This document shows positions 24,802-34,500 of a stretch of 46,377 nucleotides of DNA, piece by piece (position 1 is the stretch's first letter; each line of letters opens with the position of its first letter). The stretch covers positions 1 through 46,377 of the forward strand of contig JAAYYU010000013.1 of assembly GCA_012515235.1 (NCBI GenBank). The letters are read 5' to 3'. Both the position numbers and the translations under genes were made by a program. The notes under the pieces are model-generated. The model saw only the letters and a program-made list of their open reading frames with translations, ran no database searches and was not told the origin of the DNA. This stretch comes from Candidatus Anammoximicrobium sp. Lineage in GTDB: Bacteria; Planctomycetota; Planctomycetia; Pirellulales; Pirellulaceae.

Positions 24802-26622
24802 ATGTCCCGCTCGATTCCCGCCTTGTTGATCGCCGGATTCTGTCTCGTGTCCGCTGCCGCCGCACACGCGGACGACCTGGTCTTGGCCGACGGCGGACAA
24901 TCGGCCTACCGCATCGTCGTAGCCGACGACGCCTCGCCGTCCACCCGGCACGGCGCGGAAGAACTGCAGATGTTTCTCCAGCAGATAACGGGCGCCAAGC
25001 TGCCGATCGTCTCGGACCGTGAACCGCTGGGCGCACAGGAGATCATCCTCGGCGATAACGCCCACCTGCGGCAGCTCGGCGTGCAGATCGACTTTCCGGC
25101 GCTGGGCCGCGAGGGGTATGTGATCCGCACGGCCGGCCAGCGGCTGGTCATCGCCGGCGGCGCGCAACGCGGCAATCTGTACGGCGTGTACGGGCTGTTG
25201 GAAAACCACCTGGGCTGTCGCTGGTTTACGCCGGAGGTCAGCCGCATTCCGAAGACGCCGCGATTGGTGATCGGGCTGATCGACGAACAGCAGATCCCCG
25301 TCCTGGAATACCGCGAGCCGTTTACGTTCGATTGCTTCGACGGCGATTGGTGCGCCCGCAACCGGATGAACTCCAGCAGCGGGCGGTTGGAAGCAAAGCA
25401 CGGCGGCAAGGTCATGTTCGGCTCCGGCTTCTTCTGCCACACCTTTGCCAACCTGGTTCCGCCCGCCAAGTACTTCAAGGAGCACCCGGAGTACTTTTCG
25501 CTGGTCGGCGGCAAGCGGCAGGATGGCTACGCCCAGCTGTGCTGCACCAACGAGGACGTGATCCGCCTGTGTACGGAAGGCATCCTCCAAGGCATGAAAG
25601 CTCATCCGGAAGCGTTTGTTTTTTCGGTCTCGCAGAACGACACGGACAAGCACTGCGAATGCGACCGCTGCCAGGCGCTGGCCAAGCAGGAGGGTTCCCA
25701 GATGGCGCCGGTGCTGGCGCTGGTGAACCGCGTCGCCGAGGCGGCGGAGAAGGAGTTCCCGGACAAGGCCGTCGAGACGCTGGCCTACCAGTGGACGCGC
25801 CGTCCGCCGAAGACGCTGCGCCCGCGGCCCAACGTGATCATCCGGCTGTGCTCGATCGAGTGCTGCTTTGCGCATCCGCTGGAGCAATGCGACAGCCCCG
25901 CCAACCGCGCGTTCTGCCGGGACTTGGAGGGCTGGAGCAAGCTTTCCAACCGGCTCTGGGTCTGGGACTACGTCACCGACTTTTCGCATTACCTGATGCC
26001 GTTCCCGAACCAGCGGGTGCGCGACGACAACATCCGGCTGTTCGTGCGGAACAACGTCAAGGGCATCTTCGAGCAGGACACGTACAACTCGCCGCACAGC
26101 GAACTGGCGGCCCTGGGCGGCTACCTGACGGCCAAGTTCCTGTGGAACCCGGACTACGACGAGAACACGGCCCTGACGGAGTTCCTGGATGCCTACTATG
26201 GCCCGGCCGCCAAGCCGATCCGGGACTACCTGGACTTGATCCACGACTATGTCGAGAAGCACAACCTTCACGTGGTGATTTGGGCGCCGCCGACGAGTGC
26301 CCATGTGACGGACGATTTGCTGAAGGACGCCAATCGGCTGTGGCAGGAAGCGGAACGCCTGGCGGGCTCGGACGCGGCCGTGTTGAAGCGGGTCCAACTG
26401 GGCCGGATGAGCGTCGACTATGCCATCGTGGAGCGTGTGCGGGCCGCGGCCGGCAAGCAGGACTCGCCGCCGTCCCCGCTGGCCGCGTTGGCGGTCGAGC
26501 GGTTCAAGCCCTTCGTGGAAACGCTGGCCGCCAGCGGTCTGACCCGCCTGCACGAATGGAAGGCACTCGACATCGCCGACTACCGCGCCAAACTGGCCGT
26601 GGCCTTGCGCGTGCAGCCGTAG
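24802..26622 (+). CDS. Secreted DUF4838-domain protein (alpha-glucuronidase/hexosaminidase-like N-terminal domain)
   Basis: The protein has 606 residues. The signal peptide runs over residues 1-22 (SIPALLIAGFCLVSAAAAHA). Residues about 35-130 form the small alpha/beta domain seen ahead of glycoside hydrolase barrels (RHGAEELQMFLQQITGAKLP; EGYVIRTAGQRLVIAGGAQR). DUF4838 follows with FSVSQNDTDKHCECDRCQAL, a Cys-rich motif C-E-C-x-x-C that may bind metal, and HSELAALGGYLTAKFLWNPD. The whole resembles a barrel glycosidase of unknown specificity; Asp in the N-D-T-D loop is a candidate catalytic residue by inference only. ATG 24802 has AGGAGG 10 nt upstream. Copies of one repeat element flank the gene on both sides. 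Confidence 0.85.
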   Translation: MSRSIPALLIAGFCLVSAAAAHADDLVLADGGQSAYRIVVADDASPSTRHGAEELQMFLQQITGAKLPIVSDREPLGAQEIILGDNAHLRQLGVQIDFPALGREGYVIRTAGQRLVIAGGAQRGNLYGVYGLLENHLGCRWFTPEVSRIPKTPRLVIGLIDEQQIPVLEYREPFTFDCFDGDWCARNRMNSSSGRLEAKHGGKVMFGSGFFCHTFANLVPPAKYFKEHPEYFSLVGGKRQDGYAQLCCTNEDVIRLCTEGILQGMKAHPEAFVFSVSQNDTDKHCECDRCQALAKQEGSQMAPVLALVNRVAEAAEKEFPDKAVETLAYQWTRRPPKTLRPRPNVIIRLCSIECCFAHPLEQCDSPANRAFCRDLEGWSKLSNRLWVWDYVTDFSHYLMPFPNQRVRDDNIRLFVRNNVKGIFEQDTYNSPHSELAALGGYLTAKFLWNPDYDENTALTEFLDAYYGPAAKPIRDYLDLIHDYVEKHNLHVVIWAPPTSAHVTDDLLKDANRLWQEAERLAGSDAAVLKRVQLGRMSVDYAIVERVRAAAGKQDSPPSPLAALAVERFKPFVETLAASGLTRLHEWKALDIADYRAKLAVALRVQP

Positions 26623-26739
26623 CACCAGACGAAATCAGGGCGATCTGCCGGCCCTTGGAAATCACGGCGTTCGGAAAATGGGTAGGTCGTGTTGCTGTGC
26701 ATGATCGCCCACTTGTCCGACAGGGGTCAGGCCGACAGG

Positions 26740-26836
26740 GGGGTCAGGCTTACAGAATTCAATTTTGGCCGATGGTGGGGTCAGCGATAGGCAACGACCT
26801 TGCTCGGCCAAAATTGAATTCTGTAAGCCTGACCCC
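26740..26836. repeat. 97-bp perfect inverted-repeat element, copy 2 (right of the DUF4838 gene)
   Basis: The 33-bp arms are exact reverse complements: left 26740-26772 begins ggggtcaggcttacagaatt; right 26804-26836 ends gtaagcctgacccc. The loop is 31 bp, as in copy 1. Read on the opposite strand the loop also begins gcaaggtcgtt and ends cca, so the element is inverted relative to copy 1. Perfect arms suggest recent insertion or selection for pairing. Confidence 0.9.
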
Positions 26837-26892
26837 AGCGCCGAGACCGTCGGCGAACCGGGAACAGGCATCTTCCGCGGGGCGTTCTCAAG

Positions 26893-26979
26893 CTGTCCGG
26901 CAAGTCGGATCCTAGCCGCCGCTGCCCCTGTGGCAGCGGCAAGATGTTCAAGAATTGTTGCATGAAGAGGTCTCGCTGA
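26893..26979 (+). pseudogene. Remnant of a SEC-C (PCGSGKxxKxCC) zinc-motif protein
   Basis: The frame ending at TGA 26977-26979 encodes RRCPCGSGKMFKNCCMKRSR, a complete SEC-C metal-binding motif (C-x-C-x8-C-C), found at the end of SecA and many small proteins. No ATG or GTG precedes it: the frame is closed by stops at 26824 and 26830 within the repeat element just upstream. The remainder of the original gene is missing, so this is most likely the 3' end of a gene cut by the repeat element. Confidence 0.55.
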
Positions 26980-27312
26980 GTGGCGCGGCACGGGCCGCCC
27001 CGCGCGTCTGGGGCGCCGCTCAATTCGTTCGCCGCCTGGTTTGACGTGTGCGGAGTTCAGCGGGTCCGGACAGAACGCCGCGTTCGTTGCGGCGGCGTGG
27101 TGGAAGCCGAACCCGTGTGGTCTGCGGACGCTCGTGCTTCGGGTCGGCGATTCGGCTTCGGCCGGCAAGGCCGAGGCCTCTTTGCCGATAGGCGGATTTG
27201 TGTTTTGCCCCGGTGGCGGTTGGCGGCCGGCTGCGGTAAAAAGCGGTCTGACGGTTCAGCCTTTGGGAACAGAACCTGGAAATCAACACCTGCTTCAACT
27301 GGGAGGCCCTTC

Positions 27313-28269
27313 ATGAACGACCGACACAACACCGTGACTCGCCGCAGTTTCCTGGCCGCCGGGGCGGCCTCGGTAGCCGCACCTGCCGCGCTCCGCACAG
27401 GCACGCTCGCGGCCGCAGACGCCGCCGCCGCGGCCGTCGTCACGCCGCCGACGGGCAAACGCATCCTGCTGTCGTGCAAGCTGGGGATGATCGCCAAAGA
27501 AGTTGACGGCAAAAAGCTGTCGCTGGCCGAGCGGTTGCGTCTGGCCGCCCAAGCGGGATTCGACGGCGTGGATTTGGATCAGGCCGGCGAATGCACGCCG
27601 GAGCAAGCCCGCGACGCCGTGCGGGAAGCGGGCGTGTTCGTCCACAACGCGATCAATCACGCCCATTGGGCCCAGCGTCTGACCAGTGCCAAGGACGAAG
27701 AGCGGGCCCGCGGCCGGGCCAATATCGAGCATTGCCTGCGAGTGTCGCACGCCGCCGGCGGCAGCGGCGTGCTGATCGTCGTGGGACGCGGCGACGACGG
27801 CCCGGCGGACGTGATCGAGGAACGCTGCCGGCAGGAAATCAAGCAACTCATTCCGCTGGCCGCGGCGTTGGGCCAGCCGATCCTGGTGGAAAACGTCTGG
27901 AACCAGATGTTCTACGACCACAACTCGCCGCCGGAACAGACGGCCGAGAAGTTCGTCCAGTTCATCGACAGCTTCAACAGCCCCTGGGTCGGCATGTACT
28001 ACGACATCGGCAACCATTGGAAATACGGCCAGCCCGGCGACTGGATCCGCGCCTTCGGCTACCGGTGCGTGAAACTGGACGTGAAGGGCTTCAGCCGGGC
28101 GGAGAACAAGTTCACCGACATCACCGAAGGCGACTTGCCCTGGGACCAGGTCCGCAAGGCGCTGGATGACATCGGCTTTGCCGGCTGGACGACGGCCGAA
28201 GTGGGCGGCGGCGGTCTGGAGCGTCTGACCGTGGTCCGCCAGCAGATGCAGAAGGCGTTCGGGCTGTAG
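27313..28269 (+). CDS. Tat-exported sugar phosphate isomerase/epimerase-like TIM-barrel protein
   Basis: The protein has 318 residues. A Tat signal is clear: TRRSFLAAGAASVAAPAALR near residues 8-27. A xylose-isomerase-like TIM barrel follows with LRLAAQAGFDGVDLDQAGEC, QPILVENVWNQMFYDHNS, WVGMYYDIGNHWKYG (metal-site Asp/His candidates), VKLDVKGFSR and GWTTAEVGGGGLE. The Glu, Asp, His and Glu at strand ends fit the divalent-metal site of this superfamily, which includes isomerases, epimerases and endonuclease IV. Substrate is unknown; export suggests it acts on periplasmic sugars or their keto derivatives. ATG 27313 has GGGAGG 6 nt upstream. The CocE-type gene follows 53 nt later. Confidence 0.85.
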   Translation: MNDRHNTVTRRSFLAAGAASVAAPAALRTGTLAAADAAAAAVVTPPTGKRILLSCKLGMIAKEVDGKKLSLAERLRLAAQAGFDGVDLDQAGECTPEQARDAVREAGVFVHNAINHAHWAQRLTSAKDEERARGRANIEHCLRVSHAAGGSGVLIVVGRGDDGPADVIEERCRQEIKQLIPLAAALGQPILVENVWNQMFYDHNSPPEQTAEKFVQFIDSFNSPWVGMYYDIGNHWKYGQPGDWIRAFGYRCVKLDVKGFSRAENKFTDITEGDLPWDQVRKALDDIGFAGWTTAEVGGGGLERLTVVRQQMQKAFGL

Positions 28270-28322
28270 CCGTGCCCGACCGATCAGACACCATTCTTTC
28301 ATTTTTGCGGGAGGTACTGCCC

Positions 28323-30218
28323 ATGTTGGTGCGTCCGATTCGATTTCTTGCCGCGCTCGCGGTCTGGGCTTCGTTGTCCGTGCTGGCGTCCGCTCTCTCC
28401 GCAGCCGACAGCGGCCCGCATGAAGTCTCGCGGCAGCACAACGTGATGGTGCCGATGCGGGACGGCGTGCGTTTGGCGGCCGACGTGTACTTGCCGGCCA
28501 AGGACGGCCAACCGCTGGCCGGCCGGCGGCCGACGATCCTGATGCGCATCCCCTACAGCAAAGGGTCGGCGGAGAAGGGCCATTCGGACGGCCACTATTT
28601 CGCCCGCCACGGTTACGCCGTCGTGTTTCAGGACACGCGCGGGCGGTACGATTCCGAGGGCACCTGGCACATGCTGGTGGACGACGGGCCGGACGGCTAC
28701 GACACGGTCGAATGGATCGCCAAACAAAGCTGGTCCGACGGCAAGGTCGGCATGATCGGCACGTCCTATGTCGGCGGCACGCAGCACGCGTTGGCGATGT
28801 CGGGCAGTCCCCATTTGAGCACGGTGATTCCCGTCGACGCGATGTCCAACCTGGGCTACGCCAGCATGCGAAACGGCGGCGCTTTCGAGTTGCGGTTCTG
28901 GAACTGGATCATGCTCAACGCCGGACGCGGCAGCCAGTACCAGCGTGATCCGGCGACGGCCGAGGTGCTGCGTCAGATGGCGGACCAGCGGAAACACTAC
29001 CTGCTGAACCTGCCGCTGCGGGCCGGCATGACGCCGCTGAAACTGGCCCCGGCTTACGAAGAGTGGCTGGTCGAGGCGTTGGGGCACGGAATCAACGACG
29101 ACTTCTGGCGGCAGAACAACATCATCGATCACGCCAAGGAGTACAAGGACATCCCCGTGTATCTGGTCGGCGGCTGGTACGATTCCTGGGCCAGCAACAC
29201 GACGGCGAATTTCGTGGCCCTGACCAAGGCGATCCGCGGCCCCGTGTATCTGATCATGGGGCCCTGGATCCACGGCGCCCAGGGACGGTCGTCGCACGGC
29301 CAGGTGAGTTTCGGAGCGGCGGCGGCCATTCCCGATCCGCAGGCCTGGCGGCGCGAGTGGTACGACCACTGGCTGAAGGGGATCGACAACAGCGTGGGCA
29401 AAGCCGATCCGTTCCGGACCAAGGTGCGGATCTTTGTGATGGGTTCGGGCGACGGATCGAAGGACGCCAAAGGCATGCTGGAGCACGGCGGTTTCTGGCG
29501 GGACGAGCAGGAATGGCCGCTGGCGCGGGCTCGCGCGACGAACTACTACTTGGGGCCCAACGGCTCCTTGCGGGATCAGCCGCCGCCGGGCAACGCCGGC
29601 AGCACGAGTTTGCAGTTCGACCCGCGGCAACCGGTGCCCACGATTGGCGGCAACATTTCCTCGAACAACGACATCATGCTGCAAGGCGCCTGGGAGCAGC
29701 GGGGCGGCCCGCACATCTGGAACGGCCAGGAACCGCTGCCGCTCTCCGCCCGCAACGACGTGCTGGTCTTCCAGACCGAACCGTTGCCCGCGGACATCGA
29801 GGTGACCGGCGAGTTGGCCGTGCGACTGTGGGTCTCGTCCACGGCCGTGGACACCGATTTCACGGCCAAATTGCTCGACGTCTATCCCCCCAGCCCCAGC
29901 TGGCCCGGTGGATTCGACCTGAACATCGGCGACGGCATCCAGCGGATGCGGTTCCGCGAATCGCTGCAGAAGGAAGTCCTGATGGAGCCGGGAAAGATCT
30001 ACCCGATCACGATCAAGCTGTATCCGACGTCCAATATCTTCAAGAAGGGCCATCGGATTCGCGTGGACGTGTCCAGCAGCAATTTCCCGCGTTTCGACGT
30101 CAACCCGAATACGGGCGAACCGCTGAACGGCAACCGCCGGCACGTGGTGGCCGTGAACACGGTGCATCACGACGCGGACCATCCGTCGCACATCGTGCTG
30201 CCCGTGATCGCACCGTGA
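28323..30218 (+). CDS. Secreted CocE/NonD-family serine hydrolase
   Basis: The protein has 631 residues. The signal peptide is FLAALAVWASLSVLASALSA (about residues 8-27). It is an alpha/beta-hydrolase of the X-Pro dipeptidyl-peptidase S15 type: nucleophile Ser148 in GMIGTSYVGGTQHALA, Asp in VGGWYDSWASN, His in MGPWIHGAQG. A C-terminal jelly-roll domain follows (ELAVRLWVSSTAVDTDFTAK; GHRIRVDVSSSNFPRFDVNP). Family members hydrolyse esters such as cocaine or acyl-amino-acid and beta-lactam bonds; the natural substrate here is unknown. ATG 28323 has GGGAGG 8 nt upstream; a GTG at 28272 would only add 17 unlike residues. It ends in front of a hairpin at 30232. Confidence 0.88.
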   Translation: MLVRPIRFLAALAVWASLSVLASALSAADSGPHEVSRQHNVMVPMRDGVRLAADVYLPAKDGQPLAGRRPTILMRIPYSKGSAEKGHSDGHYFARHGYAVVFQDTRGRYDSEGTWHMLVDDGPDGYDTVEWIAKQSWSDGKVGMIGTSYVGGTQHALAMSGSPHLSTVIPVDAMSNLGYASMRNGGAFELRFWNWIMLNAGRGSQYQRDPATAEVLRQMADQRKHYLLNLPLRAGMTPLKLAPAYEEWLVEALGHGINDDFWRQNNIIDHAKEYKDIPVYLVGGWYDSWASNTTANFVALTKAIRGPVYLIMGPWIHGAQGRSSHGQVSFGAAAAIPDPQAWRREWYDHWLKGIDNSVGKADPFRTKVRIFVMGSGDGSKDAKGMLEHGGFWRDEQEWPLARARATNYYLGPNGSLRDQPPPGNAGSTSLQFDPRQPVPTIGGNISSNNDIMLQGAWEQRGGPHIWNGQEPLPLSARNDVLVFQTEPLPADIEVTGELAVRLWVSSTAVDTDFTAKLLDVYPPSPSWPGGFDLNIGDGIQRMRFRESLQKEVLMEPGKIYPITIKLYPTSNIFKKGHRIRVDVSSSNFPRFDVNPNTGEPLNGNRRHVVAVNTVHHDADHPSHIVLPVIAP

Positions 30219-30231
30219 GAGCCGGCACGCG

Positions 30232-30262
30232 GGAGCCCGGCGGTGCGAGCAAGCCGGGCTCC
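30232..30262. terminator. Hairpin between convergent CocE-type and truD genes
   Basis: ggagcccggc (30232-30241) pairs perfectly with gccgggctcc (30253-30262) across an 11-nt loop. It lies 13 nt after the hydrolase stop and 17 nt before the end of truD on the other strand. There is no T-run on either strand, so it may be a bidirectional, factor-assisted terminator. Confidence 0.5.
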
Positions 30263-30279
30263 TGGGGCGGCCAGCCCCG

Positions 30280-31464
30280 TCAACGCGCGTCCGCTTCCAC
30301 GGCGACCTCCGCCTCCAGCCATTTCACCAGCAGCGTGGCGTAACAGCCTCGCCCCAGGGTGAACGCCAGGATCAGCTTCTGCCGGTCGGCATACAGGTCG
30401 TCCGGCTCGACGGCGTGACTGAACTGCTGCGGGGTGTACACCGCGGATCGGTACCCCTTGGAAAAGAACGTGTCGCGCGGATACTTGATGCGGATCTGCC
30501 TCAGCTCGATGCCCAACTCGCACAGCGTCTGGTCGAGCAGGTCGCGAATGGGACCCGGCTTCGGCTTCAGGCGGGCGGACGGCAGCGGCAACTGGCAGGC
30601 GGCCAGCGCAGCCGCCTGGCGGTCGTCCAGTCCGCGGGGAAAGGCGACCGGTCCCAGACGCAGCGGCAGCGTGCCGAACTGCTCCGGGCGGCAGAGCGAG
30701 CGCAGGTAGCGGTCCAGCAGCCGGTTCCACAAGTGGCTTTGGAACGCCGACGCGTACAAGCTGCGCAGATCGACCGGCAGCCGGGCGACTGCCGCGCGGA
30801 AATTGTTCGGCCGTTCGGCCAGGAAGCTGACGAGGCGGCGGCGGTCCCCCGGCGACATGCGGAGCTGGCACGCCGGCCAGTCGCCCCAGTGGTCCCGCAG
30901 GAACGCTTTCTCGTCGGCGTCCGTCGGCGAGTCGTGGTCGTTGGAATCGGCCACCGCCAGCCACAGCGCCCGCTCGTAGTCCCCGCGGCACCACGGTTCG
31001 GCGATGAACTGGCCCGAGCGGCCCAGGGAGCCGAATCGCTGGTCGTCGAAGTAGTTCGGGACGCCTTGCCGCGCCAACGCTACCAGCGCCTGGCGGCAAC
31101 GAGGTGCCGCCGCCGCAGCCACATCCCGGAGTACGATCCGGAAACGGTTGGCCGTCACATCGCAAGCCTGGAAGGGCCGAGGCACTTGCCCCAGATACGA
31201 CAGGTCGAATCGCGTCTGGTGCAGGTCGCGGCGCGGGCCGCGCTCGATGGTCACGTGTTGCTGCGTGACTCCGTGAAAATCCTTCAGACCGCCGTACGAG
31301 ACACGCTGTCGTTCGATCCGCCAGCACTGCAAAACCGCCTCAATCGCTTCCGGGGTTCCCAACCAGCGTTTGCCCAGCCGATACAGCGCAAACGGCCCGC
31401 CAGACGGCGTCACGTCCGTCAACTCTTCGACCTGAAAGTCTTCCGGAATGCGTTTCAGGATCAT
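30280..31464 (-). CDS. truD: tRNA pseudouridine synthase TruD
   Basis: The protein has 394 residues and makes pseudouridine 13 in tRNA-Glu. The N-terminal PEDFQVEEL motif and the catalytic Asp62 in YGGLKDFHGVTQQHVTIE are the TruD signature. GVPNYFDDQRFGSLGRSGQF and YASAFQSHLWNRLLDRYL are conserved blocks of the TruD-specific domain. The usual G-x-K-D-R-x-A-x-T-x-Q reads G-L-K-D-F-H-G-V-T-Q-Q here, a divergent version with Phe for Arg and Gly for Ala. ATG 31464 is 59 nt downstream of the TolC-family stop, so the two are probably co-transcribed. Confidence 0.88.
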   Translation of the reverse strand: MILKRIPEDFQVEELTDVTPSGGPFALYRLGKRWLGTPEAIEAVLQCWRIERQRVSYGGLKDFHGVTQQHVTIERGPRRDLHQTRFDLSYLGQVPRPFQACDVTANRFRIVLRDVAAAAAPRCRQALVALARQGVPNYFDDQRFGSLGRSGQFIAEPWCRGDYERALWLAVADSNDHDSPTDADEKAFLRDHWGDWPACQLRMSPGDRRRLVSFLAERPNNFRAAVARLPVDLRSLYASAFQSHLWNRLLDRYLRSLCRPEQFGTLPLRLGPVAFPRGLDDRQAAALAACQLPLPSARLKPKPGPIRDLLDQTLCELGIELRQIRIKYPRDTFFSKGYRSAVYTPQQFSHAVEPDDLYADRQKLILAFTLGRGCYATLLVKWLEAEVAVEADAR

Positions 31465-31523
31465 GGGCCGGTCTGCCGCCGGGAACGAGGTCCGGCGTCT
31501 TCAGGGGCGTTGGGCTGGGGAGT

Positions 31524-34500
31524 TCACGGGTCCGCCGGCGCTGTCTCGCCGTCGGGGGCCGGCGCGGGGACTTCCTCGCCCAGGTCCGGCGCCGCGCCGT
31601 CGGGCCGGTGAATCAGCGTTTCGCCCGGCGGAACCTGGAGCATCCGCTGGATCATGCAGGACGGCAGCGTGCCGCGCGGCAATGGGCCGTAGACCGGCAG
31701 CCCGTAGTCGGGCAGTTGCCGATTCGGCGCGGGCTGCGCGTCCTCGTCGTACAGCTGCGTCCAGAAGCCCTGCTCGTCGACCTCCAGCAACTCCAAATCC
31801 AGGAACAGTCCGATCCGGTCCAAGACGTATTGCACGTGCGAGCCTGCCAGACTGCTCAACGATTCGGTGTAAGCCCCCTGGGCGTCGAGCACGTCCTGGA
31901 CGCGGATGTTCTCCAGCCCCAGCCGCAGTTGCAGTTGCGTGCTGATTCGCCGTTCGTACGCCAGCGCGGCACTGGCCACCGCGATGTCGTACTGCTCCCG
32001 GTCCAACGACAGATTCCGCAGGCTGTCGCGCACCGCGAATTTGATTTCGTCTTCGGCGGCGATCAGCGCCCGCAGGCCCGCGTTGTAGTCGATCAGCGAC
32101 TTGCGGAAACTGTTCCGCTGCGCGCGACGATTCAAGGGGGCGTCGAAGGTCACTTCCAGTTGGGTTTCCCCCTCGTCGAACGTAAAGTCGAAGGGCCGGT
32201 TGTACCCGCTCCTCGTCTTCAGCCGCTGGCTGGCGTGCAGATTGAGGATCGACTTCAGGTCGTCGGCCTGGAACTTGATCTCCCGCCAGCTGTCCGCCAA
32301 CCGTTCCCGCTGGTTCATCAAGTCGTAGCGCAGGGTCAAGGACGTCAGCATGGCGTCGTCCGTTTCGATCTCGACCGGCGTCAACCCGCCGGATTCCCGA
32401 GCCAGCGCCTGGTCGCTTTCCGCGATCAGGCGGTCGGCGTCGGCCAGCGTTTGCTGCAACGCGGCGGCGGCGTCCGCTGGCGGCGGAGGCAGAAACCGCT
32501 GCAGTTGCTGGGCCGCCGCTTCCGTGTCCGCCAGCAGGGTTTCGGCCGCCCGGACGAACTCGGGAATACGTTCCAAGCCGCGGCGGACGCGCTCCAAGTC
32601 CTGCAGGGCGCGATCCGATTCCCGCATCACGACGACGCCCTCCAGATCGGCTTTCAGTTGTTTGTGCCGCCGGCCCAGTTCTTCTCCGCGCTGCCGGATC
32701 CCCTCCAGCGCGGCGGCATCTCGGCCGCTGGTGTCCGCCACGCGAAGTTGCCGCGAGATCAGCACCAGCAGAGAATCCACCAGGTCCATCGTCCGCTGAA
32801 ACACCTGCAGGGGGGACGGTGTGGCGTCCGCCGTCTGCTCGCGGGCAATGGCGTCCCGTTTGGCCTGGACATCCAAGCGGGATTCGGCGGCGGCCAGCTG
32901 GGCGAGTTCCCGTTGCAGGGCGGCGATCTGGGACGCCTCCTGGCCGAGCCGCTCCCGCAGTCGCTCGACCAGCAGCATCTTGCGGACCAGGTCGACCGAC
33001 GAGTTCAGCACCGCGCCGCGTTCCGGCGACGGCTGGGCGCGTTCCTTCACCAGGTTTCGCCGCGCCCGGCGGACACGCTCGGCGACCGCCATCAACTCGT
33101 CGCGCAGCGTCAGTTGCTCCAGTTCCGTCAGGTCGACGTTCAGCGGCAGTTCCGTGGGCAAGCCGATGTTGAGCTTCAGCTGGTCCAGATTCTCCTCCAG
33201 GCTGTTGCAGCTGTCGATCAATTTCCGGCGGCTGGTCAGCGTGCTCTGCTCGAACTGGTCCACCTGGAACCGCGGCAGACGCCCGGCGCGGTATTCGGCT
33301 TCGCCCTGCTCGAAGCCGCGGAGGCGGCTGAAGTAGTCCTGCGTGTCGATCTCGATGCCGCGGTAGGTCAGCAGCAGGCGGTAGTACCTTCCCGCCAATT
33401 GCTGGAACAGCGTCTTGCGGTAGCGGGCAAAATCGCGGGCCGCGTACACCACGTTGCGCTCCGCCTGCGTCAGGTTTTCCAGGACGACGTCCCGCTGGAA
33501 GATCGAGTGGGACAGGTCGAACAGCAGCTCGGACCCGACGTCAGCCGTGAAGCCGCTCGGCCCGTTGAACGTCAGCAGGATGCTGTTGGCAAAGCGGGCC
33601 ACGAAGTTGCCGCCGGTGGCCAGCGCCTGTTCGGCGGTGAGCATGGTCGGGATGCGCAGCGAACTCTGACGGCCGACCGCCGCGGGGCCGTCCAGGTACT
33701 CGACGGCCGTCCGGTTGCCCGTGGTGGCGAATTTCAAGTCGTAATCGAACCGCTCCAAGGACAGGGCCAGCGCCGCCAGGTACAGTCGCTCCTTCTGCGT
33801 CTGGTACTCGCGGCTGTTGATCAGCGCCAACTGCATGATGTCTTCCAGCGCCAGACGTTGCGAGCGGTCGCGCAGGTCGTCACCGGGCTCGCGTCCGAAC
33901 GAGCGGCGGTACTCCTCGCGCACCGACGCGAATTCCAGCATCCGCCGCAGGCAGACGTCCGGCAGCGATTGCCACGTTGTTTGCGGAATCGGCAAGATGC
34001 GCAACTCTTCCATCGAGATTCCCAGGATCAGCGACAGCTGTTCCATGTCGATGGCCGAAATGTCGCGCGGCGGAGCCGAAGACGGCGCGGATGGCGGTGC
34101 AGTCGCCGGCGCAACCGCCGCCGGCGTTTGATACGCGACGGGACGCACCAAACCCGCGTTCAGGTCCGGCGGACAGCCGACCGCGGGCGTGGGAGGGATC
34201 GGTCCGGCAGCCACATTCTCCGGCAGACTGCCGCCGAACCGTCCCGCGTCCCGCGGCGGCAGTTCCGGCAACCTGTACGCATATAACTGAGGCGCCGGCA
34301 CCGGCAAGAGGGGATCGTCCGTGGGCGTGAAGTCGAAAAACCGGGAGCGAGGATCCGGATACACGGAGAACGCCGCCGGCAGCTGCCACGGCTGACAGGC
34401 CGACTTCTCCGCCAGGATCGCCGTAGCGTCTCGGTCAGCCGCCAGGCGATAGCGCGTACGGCTACACCCGACCACCGCCACCAGCAGACACCAGCAGCAC

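Larger units (their letters stand above)
26623..27312. other. Intergenic region with a repeat element and a SEC-C remnant
   Basis: These 690 nt hold copy 2 of the inverted-repeat element (26740-26836), a short SEC-C coding remnant (26893-26979) and, from 26980 to 27300, sequence in which no gene is supported. The promoter for the Tat-exported isomerase-like gene should be here but was not resolved. A partial copy of the repeat end (ggggtcaggc at about 26723-26732) precedes the complete element. Confidence 0.5.

Noticed and set aside
26980..27312. N-terminal extension of the isomerase-like protein
   Set aside because: The extension lacks conservation features, whereas ATG 27313 has GGGAGG and starts a proper Tat signal.
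31608..34286. 892-codon plus-strand frame opposite the TolC-family gene
   Set aside because: Glutamine- and arginine-rich antisense shadow; the minus-strand frame has lipobox, coiled coils and TolC repeats.
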